This document shows, in pieces, positions 36,316-45,103 of a stretch of 64,000 nt of DNA. Source of the stretch: Pseudomonas fluorescens (GTDB lineage: Bacteria > Pseudomonadota > Gammaproteobacteria > Pseudomonadales > Pseudomonadaceae); the NCBI RefSeq assembly GCF_902497855.1, contig NZ_CABVHU010000001.1, positions 248,001-312,000 on the forward strand, given 5' to 3'. Position 1 is the first letter of the stretch. Every line of letters begins with the position of its first letter. The notes under the pieces were generated by a model, which saw nothing but the letters and a program-made list of their open reading frames with translations, searched no databases and was not told where the DNA came from. The translations under genes and the position numbers were made by a program.

Positions 36316-37914
36316 ATGACGCGAGACGGGTCTCTGGCCGGGGCAATGCCCGCAGCCGTACTTCCGCCGAAAAACCTGTGGCTGACGCCGACCCTGCAAA
36401 GCATCGCCATGATGCTCCTGTTGTGTGGCATGGCGCTGGCTGGCTGGTCGCTCTACCTTGGCCTGCCAGTGGCCATGTTGATTATCTGGCTGCCGCGTCT
36501 GCGTTCGCGCCCGATCCCCGAACCCCCCTTCGACAACTCTGACGCCATCGCTGAGTTGACCCGCGAGCTTTCCTACACCACCAGTCATAACGCGCTGTCC
36601 GCCGCGGGCGTGGCCTATTCGGTCAAGCAACTGGCCGACAGGCTGCAATCGCAACTCAGTGCCGCGGCGCGGATTGTCAGCAATGCCGAAGTGATGATCA
36701 CCACCGAACAAGCCACCTCGACCCTCAGCCGACAGGCCCTCGGCGCCGCCAGCGAGGCTCACCGCAGCAGCGCGGCAGGGCGAACGGAGCTGATCGAGTC
36801 CATTACCCGCATGCATCAACTCAGTCAGCGCGCCAACAACAGCCGGGAACTGATCGAAGCCCTGAGCCTGCGCAGCGACGATATCCAACGGGTGACCCTG
36901 GTGATCCAGTCCATCGCCAACCAGACCAATCTGCTGGCCTTGAACGCCGCCATCGAAGCGGCGCGGGCCGGGGAGCACGGTCGCGGTTTTGCGGTGGTGG
37001 CCGATGAGGTTCGCGGTCTGGCCGCGCGCACGGCGACGGCGACCGGCGAAGTCGGGGAAATGGTCAGCGATATCCAGCAACGCACCGCGCAAGTGGTGGA
37101 GCAGATCCGCCAACTGTCCAGCGATCTCGACAGTGGCGTCGAACAGGTCGAGCACACGGGACAGCATCTGCAAGACATCGCACGTCTGGCGGCCGGCGTC
37201 GAAAGCCAGGTCGGGGACATCGCCAAGGGCGCGCAGACCAACCGCGAGCAGCTGGACAGCCTGTTTCACGCCATCGAGCAGATGCGCAGCGACCTGGCGG
37301 TCAGCGACGAGCAGACCCAACGCCTGGCCCAGGCGGCCGTGCAAATGGAGGGTCAGGCCGAAACCATCAGCGAGCGCCTGGCCGAAGTCGGCCTGGATGA
37401 CTATCACCAGCGCATTTATGACCTGGCCCGCGAAGGCGCGAGCCGGATTGCGGCGCGTTTCGAAGCGGATATCGACGAGGGCCGAGTCAGCCTCGACGAC
37501 CTGTTCGATCGCAATTACCAGGCGATCCCCAACACCAGCCCGGCCAAATACCAGACCCGTTTCGATCGCTACACCGATCAGGTCCTGCCGGCGATCCAGG
37601 AATCGTTGCTGCCGCGCCATGAGGGCCTGGTGTTCGCCATTGCCTGCACACAGCAAGGCTATGTGCCGACCCATAACACGGCCTTCAGCCAGCCATTGAC
37701 CGGCGACGCGCAGGTCGACACCCTGAACAACCGCACCAAACGCAAGTTCGCCGACCGCACCGGGATCCGCTGTGGCAGCCATCAGCAGGCCGTGCTGCTG
37801 CAAACCTATACCCGCGACACCGGTGAGCTGATGCACGATCTCTCGGTGCCGGTCATGCTCAAGGGCCGGCATTGGGGTGGACTGCGTCTGGGCTACAAGC
37901 CGCAGAACTTGTAG
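36316..37914 (+). CDS. Methyl-accepting chemotaxis protein with C-terminal sensor-like domain
   Basis: A 532-residue chemoreceptor of unusual order. Membrane-spanning helices lie close to the N-terminus (about 28-46 and 48-62) with almost no periplasmic domain. The methyl-accepting coiled coil follows, and the CheW/CheA-contacting hairpin tip ([39 protein letters not shown], split here in the chain) spans 196-235. Residues about 395-532 form a folded C-terminal domain with a Cache-like look ([40 protein letters not shown]). It therefore probably senses a cytoplasmic signal. The stop codon lies inside a REP element. Confidence 0.85.
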   Translation: MTRDGSLAGAMPAAVLPPKNLWLTPTLQSIAMMLLLCGMALAGWSLYLGLPVAMLIIWLPRLRSRPIPEPPFDNSDAIAELTRELSYTTSHNALSAAGVAYSVKQLADRLQSQLSAAARIVSNAEVMITTEQATSTLSRQALGAASEAHRSSAAGRTELIESITRMHQLSQRANNSRELIEALSLRSDDIQRVTLVIQSIANQTNLLALNAAIEAARAGEHGRGFAVVADEVRGLAARTATATGEVGEMVSDIQQRTAQVVEQIRQLSSDLDSGVEQVEHTGQHLQDIARLAAGVESQVGDIAKGAQTNREQLDSLFHAIEQMRSDLAVSDEQTQRLAQAAVQMEGQAETISERLAEVGLDDYHQRIYDLAREGASRIAARFEADIDEGRVSLDDLFDRNYQAIPNTSPAKYQTRFDRYTDQVLPAIQESLLPRHEGLVFAIACTQQGYVPTHNTAFSQPLTGDAQVDTLNNRTKRKFADRTGIRCGSHQQAVLLQTYTRDTGELMHDLSVPVMLKGRHWGGLRLGYKPQNL

Positions 37915-38025
37915 GAGCGAGCTTGCTCGCGATGGATTCCAGAGCACCGCGTGTTATCCAGCAAACACGCGTTATCGTTGACGACCATCGTCGGAACGCC
38001 GCCCGGAGCAAGCTCGCTCCTACAG
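37910..38025. repeat. REP pair, insertion-variant arm, overlapping a stop codon
   Basis: The left arm TTGTAGGAGCGAGCTTGCTC contains the TAG that ends the chemoreceptor gene. The right arm is the variant with an extra ATCGTCGGAACGCCGCCC block before GGAGCAAGCTCGCTCC. The spacer contains ACGCGTTATCGTTGACG, shared with other REPINs here. Confidence 0.85.
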
Positions 38026-38143
38026 GTATTATTGTTACAGTTTTAGTAATGAAGCTGTACAACAGTGTTGCTGTTTCCTCGGAATTGAACTCGTTACCAT
38101 GCCGATATAGTTAGGTGGCTAATGAATTTCGAGAGGTTCAGCA

Positions 38144-38347
38144 ATGCAATGCAGAGTCGATGTGGCGGTCATGATCGGCAGCGGGGTGCCCGCCAGTTTG
38201 CGTGCGCTGGGGCAGAGTGTCTGCTGGGTGGTGCTGCTCGATGGCGAGCGCCGCGGGACGGCGTTTTCCAGTCGCGAAGAGGCGCAGGAGTGCAGGGCTG
38301 CCTGGGTGGCGCAACTGAGCGCCAGAACACCCGACAGCCTGCATTGA
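38144..38347 (+). CDS. Hypothetical protein, 67 residues
   Basis: A small soluble protein with a strand-rich start (MQCRVDVAVMIG), WVVLLDGERRGTAFSSREEAQECRAAW in the middle and a polar end. The alternation of a strand, a GxR turn and an amphipathic helix suggests a compact single domain. I cannot name the family. GAGAGG lies before the start, and it is convergent with the DUF2789 gene, nine bases apart. Confidence 0.65.
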   Translation: MQCRVDVAVMIGSGVPASLRALGQSVCWVVLLDGERRGTAFSSREEAQECRAAWVAQLSARTPDSLH

Positions 38348-38355
38348 ACCGGCGG

Positions 38356-38595
38356 CTAGTGAATCTGGTGCATGCGCAGGTTGAGGTCGTCGACCACCCG
38401 CGCCCAATCCGCGTCTTCGCGCAATTGCTCTTTCAGGAAGCCGGCTTGCTGCGGCGTCCAGAACTCGGCATCGATGAGTTTCTTGTCATCGGGCAGCGGG
38501 GAATGGCTGGCGATGAAATCGTCGATGGCTTTCTCTTCGGAATCCAGGCCGAGCTGGTCGAACAAGCCTTTCAAGTCGTGTGTAGGTGAATCCAT
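38356..38595 (-). CDS. DUF2789-family protein
   Basis: A 79-residue acidic protein matching DUF2789: LKGLFDQLGLDSEEKAIDDFIASHSPLPDDKKLIDAEFWTP in the first half and QQAGFLKEQLREDADWARVVDDLNLRM in the second. Helical, cytoplasmic, unknown function. Two in-frame ATGs occur six bases apart; AAGGAG touches the first and stands six bases from the second, so the second (38595) is chosen. Confidence 0.85.
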   Translation of the reverse strand: MDSPTHDLKGLFDQLGLDSEEKAIDDFIASHSPLPDDKKLIDAEFWTPQQAGFLKEQLREDADWARVVDDLNLRMHQIH

Positions 38596-38725
38596 CTTCA
38601 TCTCCTTGCTGGTCACGCGGATGCGAGATCTGAGGTGCGGCTTCATTGCATCTGAGGGAGTCGCGCTTCAGGAGTTCGATAGCGATGTTCTAAAGCAGGA
38701 ATGAGCATAGACTGCAAACCGGTGA

Positions 38726-38956
38726 TCAGGCTTTCAATGCGCCTTCATCGACAGCAACCTTCAGGGCCTTGGCGGCCTCCTGGGCGGCGATGGCGGCGAC
38801 GTCGGAAGTCTTGAACCAGCGATCCTTCTCGACCTGGTGATAGGTCACGGTGGTCAGCGGGGGTTTGGCACGCATGATAATGACTGCCTGGAATTCGCCT
38901 TCGACCTCTCTGGCTTCGCCCCGGATAAAAAATTCACCGATATCAAATTCCGTCAC
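38726..38956 (-). CDS. Hypothetical protein, 76 residues, GTG start
   Basis: Begins with GTG at 38956, with GGAAGG upstream. The first half looks strand-rich (FFIRGEAREVEGEFQAVIIMRAKPP), the second half helical and alanine-rich (SDVAAIAAQEAAKALKVAVDEGALKA). No signal peptide or membrane segment. I do not recognise the family; compact size, ribosome-binding site and codon use support a real gene. Confidence 0.65.
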   Translation of the reverse strand: MTEFDIGEFFIRGEAREVEGEFQAVIIMRAKPPLTTVTYHQVEKDRWFKTSDVAAIAAQEAAKALKVAVDEGALKA

Positions 38957-39104
38957 GTAGCCGCCTTCCCTTGGAAATATTATGGTGTGTCGAACGCCGC
39001 CCGCCCTGGGGATGCGGTTCGTTTGGTCGGCCAGTATGGCAGCAGTTGCCTGCCGGCGGCTGAGTTAAGTCGCCGGCATGACGAAACGTCTATGGGGATG
39101 AAGG

Positions 39105-39353
39105 TCAAATACGCGACTCGAGGGAGCGGGCGAGGGCGCAGGCTTCGTTATGGTCGCCGCGGAAACCTCTTACATGGCCCGTGGAGATTTCCTTGATATG
39201 GAAGAAGGCATTGCCCGCCAGGACCACCTGGAACCGCGGTGCGGCAAGGCCTGGCGCGTGAAAGTCATGGGGCTGCAACACCGTCGGGTGCCGGGGCGCC
39301 AGGCCGCTGGTGCGCGATGGCTGAGGTTGAGCGAAGTGGGTCAGTGTGCACAT
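39105..39353 (-). CDS. Hypothetical protein, 82 residues
   Basis: Starts at ATG 39353 after AAGGA. The second half, HDFHAPGLAAPRFQVVLAGNAFFHIKEISTGHVRGFRGDHNEACALA, looks like one small folded domain with several histidines, and I recall close relatives across Pseudomonas. No function is known. Upstream in-frame starts lack a ribosome-binding site. Confidence 0.65.
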   Translation of the reverse strand: MCTLTHFAQPQPSRTSGLAPRHPTVLQPHDFHAPGLAAPRFQVVLAGNAFFHIKEISTGHVRGFRGDHNEACALARSLESRI

Positions 39354-39785
39354 GGGAAGTCCTTTTCGTAGTTTTGCCGACGCGTGTACTTCGTTTTGGC
39401 TAGTCTCGGTGAGCATCGCTGCTCTAGAATCACCACCACTGGTTGGCGATTGATGTTTATCTAAAGCAATTTTTTGCTGGCGATATGTCAGAAAAGTGCT
39501 TTTTTTTTAGCGTTTTTTCCCTAAAGTTAGTAATCCGTTTTTTCTGGCCGTTAGCAGGGCGTTTTCCTTCAACCTCTGACGAACACCAGGCAAGACGACG
39601 CGAGTGATCTTCCAGTAGTCTTTTCACGCCTCGCGGTGGATGAGCGCTCTGCTCGTCCTCAGGATTTCAACCGGGTCATTTGGCTAAACCCTCGGCATTG
39701 CCGCTTTTTTCTGCTGTGCGCTTTTTCTGTGTGCGGCATCATTTTCAGATGTGGGGATGTTTCCTTGGCAGTAAGTAATCTCGAT
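39354..39785. other. AT-rich gene-free gap
   Basis: The 432 bases are unusually AT-rich for this genome, with long T runs near 39500 and 39540 and around 39700. No gene is convincing. The open frame continuing upstream of the next gene from 39636 has atypical composition (many Cys, Phe and Arg) and is probably leader. Promoters for the two flanking genes are expected here. Confidence 0.55.
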
Positions 39786-40235
39786 ATGCATGCCTTGTTC
39801 GTGTTGGGTGATTTGCGCGCAAAGCTGGTCAAACAGTTTCAGTCACGTTTCGTTTACATCACCGAACAGAACGCTGAAGGCATTTACATTGCCGAAATCG
39901 ATACCGAGTCAGCGCTGGTGGTAGACGACAAGCCAGGGCTCAAGCTCAAGGTCGGCGATCATTTCAGCGCCTCCGTATTGCCCAGTCGCGAAGGCGGCAA
40001 GCTGGACATCAAGTTCCGCGAAATCAAGTTGACGGTCTACGGGCTGGGGGATTACGCGTTCGTGACCACTGCCGACGGCCACGCAATCCTGTTCAAGGAA
40101 GGGCATAGCGTGGTGATGGTATTTGCTGCTCACCAGCAGCTGCAGGAGGGCCTGACCAAAACCCTCAAGGCCGTTACCGCCAAGGCTGCCAAGTGGCGCA
40201 AGGGCGAACTGGTGACCTTCAAGGCCAGCGAGTAA
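39786..40235 (+). CDS. Conserved hypothetical protein, 149 residues
   Basis: A soluble protein beginning MHALFVLGDLRAKLVKQFQSRFVYITEQNAEG. The middle alternates strands (IYIAEIDTESALVVDD, DHFSASVLPS, LDIKFREIKLTVYG, YAFVTTADGHAILF) and the end is a lysine-rich helix. I recall it as conserved in Pseudomonas without a function. Start choice is uncertain: ATG 39786 fits composition but has no strong ribosome-binding site, and a TTG at 39765 is possible. Confidence 0.7.
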   Translation: MHALFVLGDLRAKLVKQFQSRFVYITEQNAEGIYIAEIDTESALVVDDKPGLKLKVGDHFSASVLPSREGGKLDIKFREIKLTVYGLGDYAFVTTADGHAILFKEGHSVVMVFAAHQQLQEGLTKTLKAVTAKAAKWRKGELVTFKASE

Positions 40236-40348
40236 TGCCTTCGAAAGCAGGAACCTCTACTACAGTCAGTTGACTGAGTATTCAGAGGCTTTGCGGTCTT
40301 CTGCCAGGCCATCCTGCCATTGCTGTTTACAGCACGAGGTGCAAAACC

Positions 40349-41365
40349 ATGAACGGATTTCGACGGCTGCTGGCCGCTACCCTGGCCACGTTCGGGTTGT
40401 TGGCTTCACCCGTTCCGGTATTCGCTGCCCAGGCGCCGATCCACTTTGCCGACCTGAACTGGGAAAGCGGCAGCCTGATCACCGACATCCTGCGGATCAT
40501 TGTCGAGAAGGGCTACGATTTGCCGACCGATACCTTGCCGGGGACGACCATCACCCTGGAAACCGCCCTGGCCAATAACGATATCCAGGTCATTGGCGAG
40601 GAATGGGCCGGTCGCAGTCCCGTGTGGGTCAAGGCCGAGGCCGAAGGCAAAGTGGTGAGTCTGGGCGACACGGTCAAGGGCGCCACCGAAGGCTGGTGGG
40701 TTCCGGAGTATGTGATCAAGGGCGACCCGGCCAAGGGCATCAAACCGCTGGCACCGGACCTGCGCAGTGTCAGCGACCTGCCCCGATACAAGGGCGTGTT
40801 CAGCGACCCGGAAACCCCGGGCAAGGGGCGCTTCCTCAACAGCCCGATCGGCTGGACCTCGGAAGTGGTCAACAAGCAGAAGCTCAAGGCGTACGGCCTG
40901 GACGACAGCTATGTGAATTTTCGCAGCGGCTCGGGGGCGGCACTGGATGCGGAGATCAGTTCGTCGATTCGCCGCGGCAAGCCGGTGCTGTTCTATTACT
41001 GGTCGCCGACGCCATTGCTCGGCCGCTTCAAGCTGATTCAGCTGCAAGAGCCGCCGTTCGATGCCGAAGCCTGGAAAACCCTGACCGACGCCGATAACCC
41101 GAATCCGAAACCGACGCGCTCGCTGGCCTCGAAGCTGTCCATTGGCGTGTCCACGCCTTTCCAGAAACAGTACCCGCAGATTGCCGAGTTTTTCAGCAAG
41201 GTCGATTTTCCGATCGACCCGTTGAACAAGGCCCTGGCCGAGATGAGTGAAAAGCACACGCCGCCACGGCAGGCGGCGGAGGCGTTCATGAAGGCGCACC
41301 CGGAGGTGTGGCGGGCTTGGGTGCCCAAGGATGTGGCGGACAAAGTGGCTGCCGAACTGAAGTGA
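40349..41365 (+). CDS. Glycine betaine-type ABC substrate-binding protein
   Basis: A 338-residue exported protein with a signal peptide ending VFAA near residue 28. The OpuAC-type fold follows: HFADLNWESGSLITDILRIIVEKGYD, IQVIGEEWAGRSPVW, a Trp-rich GATEGWWVPEYVIKGD segment and YWSPTPLLGRFKLIQL. Aromatic residues of this type form cation-pi boxes for quaternary amines such as betaine, choline or carnitine. No ATPase or permease gene is adjacent, so it may serve a transporter encoded elsewhere, as CaiX/CbcX do in Pseudomonas. Confidence 0.85.
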   Translation: MNGFRRLLAATLATFGLLASPVPVFAAQAPIHFADLNWESGSLITDILRIIVEKGYDLPTDTLPGTTITLETALANNDIQVIGEEWAGRSPVWVKAEAEGKVVSLGDTVKGATEGWWVPEYVIKGDPAKGIKPLAPDLRSVSDLPRYKGVFSDPETPGKGRFLNSPIGWTSEVVNKQKLKAYGLDDSYVNFRSGSGAALDAEISSSIRRGKPVLFYYWSPTPLLGRFKLIQLQEPPFDAEAWKTLTDADNPNPKPTRSLASKLSIGVSTPFQKQYPQIAEFFSKVDFPIDPLNKALAEMSEKHTPPRQAAEAFMKAHPEVWRAWVPKDVADKVAAELK

Positions 41366-41380
41366 TGCAGTGAGCTGATG

Positions 41381-41480
41381 CCGCCTTCGCGAGCAGGCTC
41401 GCTCCCACAAATGATCTCGATTGTTTGCAGAGTTTGCCTGCAAAACAGATCCAATGTGGGAGCGAGCCTGCTCGCGAAGC
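41381..41480. repeat. REP pair between convergent genes
   Basis: CTTCGCGAGCAGGCTCGCTC and its inverse around a spacer with its own TTTGCAGAG..CTGCAAA symmetry. It lies between the betaine-binding protein and the convergent TonB receptor gene. Confidence 0.9.
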
Positions 41481-41488
41481 TGTTGCTT

Positions 41489-43621
41489 TTAAAACCGGGT
41501 CTGCACCGCCAACTCGAAGGTGCGCGGTGTCCCGAGGTAATACGCCGGCGACACATGGGCGAACTCGGCATACACCTCGTTGGTCAGGTTGCGCACCCGA
41601 CCGGTGACGGTGGTGTGCTGATCGACCTTATAGCTGAGGAAGGTGCCAAACAGCGTGTACGACGGCACAGTCAGGGTATTGGCGCTGTCGGCAAACACCG
41701 AGGCCACGTACCGCGCATCGACGCCGCCTTGCCATTGCGGCGCGAAGTCATAGGTCAGCCACAGATTGCCGACCCGGTCCGGCACATTGGTCGGTGTATT
41801 GCCCTTGCGTGAAATCACCACGCCTGCAGCGTTCTTCTCGGTGAATTCGTCGTACCGGGCCTCGACCCAGGCGAAGTTGCCTTCGGCCAGCAACTTGTCG
41901 GTGATCCGCAACGAACTGGCCAGCTCGATGCCCCTGGAGGTCTGCTGTCCCACTGGAATGCTGAGGGTCGGGTCCAGCGGATCGGTCACCGCGAAATCTT
42001 TGCGCTCGATCGTATACGCCGCCACCGTCGCCGACCCGCGCCCGTCCAGATAATCGAACTTGCTGCCCACTTCCCATTGCTTGCCGGTGGATACGTCAAA
42101 GTCCTGGGTACCGTTGGGCTGTTCGGCGGCGGTGCTGTATTGCACGTAGACGTTGGCGGCGGGAATGAACTGGTAGGTCAGGCCGACCCGACCGGTCACC
42201 GGCTCCCAGCTGCGTTTCATATGCCGGGGATTGCTGGCGGTGACTGCCCGATGATTGGTCACGTCCAGGTCGATGTCGTCGTAACGCAGCCCGGTCAGCA
42301 ATGCCAGCTTGTCGGTCAGCGCCAGGCGGTTTTCGACGAACAAGGCCCTGGTGGTGACTTGGTTGGTCTTGTCGCTGACGAAACCCGGTCGGGTGTCCGG
42401 TATGTCGTAGAAATGTCCCGGCTGCAAGTTGTCCGGATCGACAGTGCTTGCGCCTTTGACGTTCAGCGGCGAGTTGGTGGTCTGGTTGACCTTGTACTCG
42501 AAACCGCCGGACCAGGTGGTGTCCAGACCGAACAGGTGGTTGTCGTGGCGCAGCTCGAACTGGTTGCCGTTCTGTTCGCCCTGGTGTCGCACCTGATACG
42601 CCGTGGAGCGGTTCACCGCGCTGTTGTCGGCGTTGTACTGGTAGGTTTCCAGGTTGCGGTAGTCACGCTGGCTGTCGAGGTGATAGAGGGTATTGCGCAG
42701 GCTGGTGCTGTCGTTGATCCGGTAGTCGATGATCGAGCGGACCCAGATCGTCCGTTGTTCGTAGCGGCCGTCCTCGACGTTGTAGTTGTTGAATCGGTTG
42801 TGCTTGTCGATTTTCAGTTCGCCGGCCTTGGGATTGAGTACCGGTGTGCCCCAGTAAGGACTGTCTTCGTGCTCGTCCTGATATTCCAGGGCCAGGGTGT
42901 GGGACAGGTTCGGTGTCAGGTCGCTGAGCAAGGAGAACGCCACGCTCCACGCATCGCGCTCCTGCCGGTCGATGTAGCCGTTGCCGGTGTTATGGCTGAC
43001 GTCGAGGCGGGCATAGTGCTGCACGTCCGAACGGGCATCGCTCAGGGCATGATTGAGGCCGAACGCGGTCTCGGTGGTGTCATAAGTGCCGTAGCTGGCC
43101 CGGCCTTCGATGGCTTGCTCTTCACGGGTGGCCAGTTTGGTCACGTAATTGAGCGAACCGCCCACGGAGCCGGCGCCATTGATCAATGACGATGGGCCAC
43201 CGACCAGTTCCACCCGGTCATAGATCCAGGCATCCACCGGCCGGGCGAGACCGCCTGAGACGTTGATGCCGTTGAACATCTGGGTGATCTGGCTGCTGGT
43301 GAACCCCCGATACGAGACGAATCCGCCGAAGCCCGGCGGCGCACTGGCATTGACGCCGGGCAAAGTGTTGGCGGCGTCCTGAAAACTCTGCGCACCGTGA
43401 CGCTCGATGTCGTTGCGGTTGGCGATCGCCACCGAAGCCGGGGTGTCACGCAGGCTCAGGCCCAGGCGCGAGGCCATGCCGCTGGATTGATCGAGGCTCA
43501 GGCCCGGCTCAGTGGTCGTTTCACCCTCGACAGTGATGGGCGCAAGGTCGAGCGTGTGTTGCGCCCAGGCATTAACGGACAGGCAGCCGAACAGGCTTGC
43601 CAGCAAAGGAATGGTTTTCAT
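41489..43621 (-). CDS. TonB-dependent siderophore-type receptor
   Basis: A 710-residue outer-membrane receptor with a signal peptide ending NAWA near residue 20. The plug domain occupies about 45-165 (DTPASVAIANRNDIERHGAQSFQDAANTLPGV, RGF, VELVGGPSSLINGAGSVGGSLNYVTK), and the beta barrel fills the rest, ending in the typical terminal aromatic (AVQTRF). It imports a metal chelate across the outer membrane with TonB-ExbBD energy. It lies 89 bases behind a DUF2946 gene on the same strand, a pairing more common for copper than iron. No signalling N-terminal extension is present. Confidence 0.88.
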   Translation of the reverse strand: MKTIPLLASLFGCLSVNAWAQHTLDLAPITVEGETTTEPGLSLDQSSGMASRLGLSLRDTPASVAIANRNDIERHGAQSFQDAANTLPGVNASAPPGFGGFVSYRGFTSSQITQMFNGINVSGGLARPVDAWIYDRVELVGGPSSLINGAGSVGGSLNYVTKLATREEQAIEGRASYGTYDTTETAFGLNHALSDARSDVQHYARLDVSHNTGNGYIDRQERDAWSVAFSLLSDLTPNLSHTLALEYQDEHEDSPYWGTPVLNPKAGELKIDKHNRFNNYNVEDGRYEQRTIWVRSIIDYRINDSTSLRNTLYHLDSQRDYRNLETYQYNADNSAVNRSTAYQVRHQGEQNGNQFELRHDNHLFGLDTTWSGGFEYKVNQTTNSPLNVKGASTVDPDNLQPGHFYDIPDTRPGFVSDKTNQVTTRALFVENRLALTDKLALLTGLRYDDIDLDVTNHRAVTASNPRHMKRSWEPVTGRVGLTYQFIPAANVYVQYSTAAEQPNGTQDFDVSTGKQWEVGSKFDYLDGRGSATVAAYTIERKDFAVTDPLDPTLSIPVGQQTSRGIELASSLRITDKLLAEGNFAWVEARYDEFTEKNAAGVVISRKGNTPTNVPDRVGNLWLTYDFAPQWQGGVDARYVASVFADSANTLTVPSYTLFGTFLSYKVDQHTTVTGRVRNLTNEVYAEFAHVSPAYYLGTPRTFELAVQTRF

Positions 43622-43710
43622 CGATGAATCCTGAATACTTGGCTAGGGGTCAGCGCACAGGCACACGCCACGCGTGGGCGCAGTGGGCTGATCGGAAAAG
43701 GCAAGGACAC

Positions 43711-44097
43711 TCAGGCGAAAGGTGGGGCGCGAGGATTGGCCGAGGGCCAGGTGAGGCGGGCAGGGAGGTCGGCGCTGGCGATGACGGCCAGTGGCGGACT
43801 GTGCTGCTCGGGCAGGATCGCCAGGGTCAGGCTGGAATTGAACGCCGGCCCCATGCCGCCGGTGGAGCACAGCGGACAGCCGAAAGCCTTGGACAGGGTC
43901 GGCAGTTTGTCTTCGGCAGGGTTCGACGATGCCGGGGCTTGGGTGGCCGGGTCGACCGTACAGAACTGGCCTCCGATGCCGTTAAGCTGCGCCCCGACCA
44001 TTTGCCCGTGACCGATGCTGCAGGCGAACACATTGAACAGGACGCAGCAATAAAGCATCCAGGCAATGAGTGAGCGGTCGGTTCGCGCAAGTTTCAT
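43711..44097 (-). CDS. DUF2946-family exported or membrane-anchored protein with CxxC
   Basis: A 128-residue protein. An N-terminal hydrophobic segment (SLIAWMLYCCVLFNVFACSIGHG) is followed by a periplasmic part with a CPLC motif, and the chain ends in an SADLPARLTWPSANPRAPP-type tail. This is the DUF2946 pattern; members often stand beside TonB receptors and copper-handling genes, and the Cys/His content suggests metal contact. It is upstream of the TonB receptor gene and likely co-transcribed. The start at ATG 44097 fits the membrane segment. Confidence 0.78.
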   Translation of the reverse strand: MKLARTDRSLIAWMLYCCVLFNVFACSIGHGQMVGAQLNGIGGQFCTVDPATQAPASSNPAEDKLPTLSKAFGCPLCSTGGMGPAFNSSLTLAILPEQHSPPLAVIASADLPARLTWPSANPRAPPFA

Positions 44098-44191
44098 GGG
44101 GCGGCACTTTACACCGTCGATCACCAATACCCTTACAAAAACGTTCAAGGAAGTTCATCCTGCTGCGACATTTTACGCTGGACGTCTGAAC

Positions 44192-44629
44192 ATGAGCCTG
44201 ATTATTGCGCAATGGATGGCTGCCATCTTCCTGTTGATCAGCCTGATCCACTTGTACTGGGCGGCGGGTGGCAAGCTCGGGAGTGAGGCCGCAGTGCCGC
44301 GTGTGCCCGCAGAGAGCGGCGCGCAGTCCAGGCCGGCGTTCAAGCCTTCGGGCTTTGTGACCCTGCTGGTAGCGGTCGGCTTGCTGCTGATCGCGATGCT
44401 GGTGTGCCTGCGGGTCGGGCTGTATTTGCCCAGGGTGCATCACTGGTCGCTGCAATGGGTGATCAGCGCCATTGCGATGCTGATGTTTGCCCGGGCGATC
44501 GGCGATTCGAATCTGCTGGGGTTCTTCAAGCAGGTCAAGGATTCGCGGTTTGCCCGGTTGGATACCTGGGCTTATTCGCCGTTGTGCGTGGTGTTGGGGG
44601 CGGGGCTGTTGGCCGTTGCCTGGATCTGA
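44192..44629 (+). CDS. DUF3995-family membrane protein
   Basis: A 145-residue inner-membrane protein with about four hydrophobic segments (3-24, 53-72, 85-103 and 125-143). The HLYWAAGGKLG near residue 20 and FARAIGDSNLLGFFKQV, then RLDTWAYSPLCVVLGAGL near the end are characteristic of DUF3995. Function unknown. It is divergent from the DUF2946 gene with only 94 bases between, so the promoters are adjacent. The upstream frame from 44066 overlaps that promoter region and is not used. Confidence 0.8.
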   Translation: MSLIIAQWMAAIFLLISLIHLYWAAGGKLGSEAAVPRVPAESGAQSRPAFKPSGFVTLLVAVGLLLIAMLVCLRVGLYLPRVHHWSLQWVISAIAMLMFARAIGDSNLLGFFKQVKDSRFARLDTWAYSPLCVVLGAGLLAVAWI

Positions 44630-44633
44630 AAAG

Positions 44634-44711
44634 CTTCGCCGGCAAGCCGGCTCCTACAAGGGATCCGTGCCCAACCCCAATCCCTGTAGGAGCTGGCTTG
44701 CCAGCGAAGAG
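44634..44711. repeat. REP pair between convergent genes
   Basis: CTTCGCCGGCAAGCCGGCTC and GTAGGAGCTGGCTTGCCAGC face each other. It lies between the DUF3995 gene and the end of the Mrp operon. Confidence 0.9.
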
Positions 44712-44734
44712 GCCCTGTGAATCAATACACCTCT

Positions 44735-45103
44735 TTAAATCTGACTCTCGCTTTTCGTTCGCCGACTGCTCACCTCAGCCGGCACATCATCCCCCGCCAT
44801 GCGCTTGCGGAACAACGCCGCCCGGGCCAGCAGCAAGGTGGTCACCGGCACGGTGATCGCCAGCAGAATCGGAATCAGCCAGGCATGCAGCACTGGCGCG
44901 AACTTGAGCGCGGAAAAGTAAATGATCGAGGCCAATGCCGCGCACCACGCGCCGAGTGTCGAGGCCAGGGCCGGCGGGTGCATGCGCTGGAAGTAATCCT
45001 TCATCCGCAGCAGCCCGACGGCGCCGATCAGCGCAAACAGGCTGGCGAGCACCAGCAGGATCGCCACCGGAATCTCCACCCACAGCGATAGCTCCATATT
45101 CAT
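44735..45103 (-). CDS. mnhG: Na+/H+ antiporter subunit G (Mrp/Mnh/Pha)
   Basis: A 122-residue protein with three membrane segments, ending in a charged cytoplasmic tail. The family stretch IGAVGLLRMKDYFQRMHPPALASTLGAWC is present. It is the last subunit of the six-gene group-2 Mrp complex, which exports Na+ (or K+) in exchange for protons. Its ATG overlaps the stop of the F-subunit gene (ATGA), indicating coupled translation. Confidence 0.92.
   Translation of the reverse strand: MNMELSLWVEIPVAILLVLASLFALIGAVGLLRMKDYFQRMHPPALASTLGAWCAALASIIYFSALKFAPVLHAWLIPILLAITVPVTTLLLARAALFRKRMAGDDVPAEVSSRRTKSESQI

Noticed and set aside
39636..39785. 50-codon N-terminal extension of the 149-residue hypothetical protein
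   Set aside because: Composition rich in Cys, Phe and Arg is unlike the rest, no ribosome-binding site, and the conserved part starts at MHALF.
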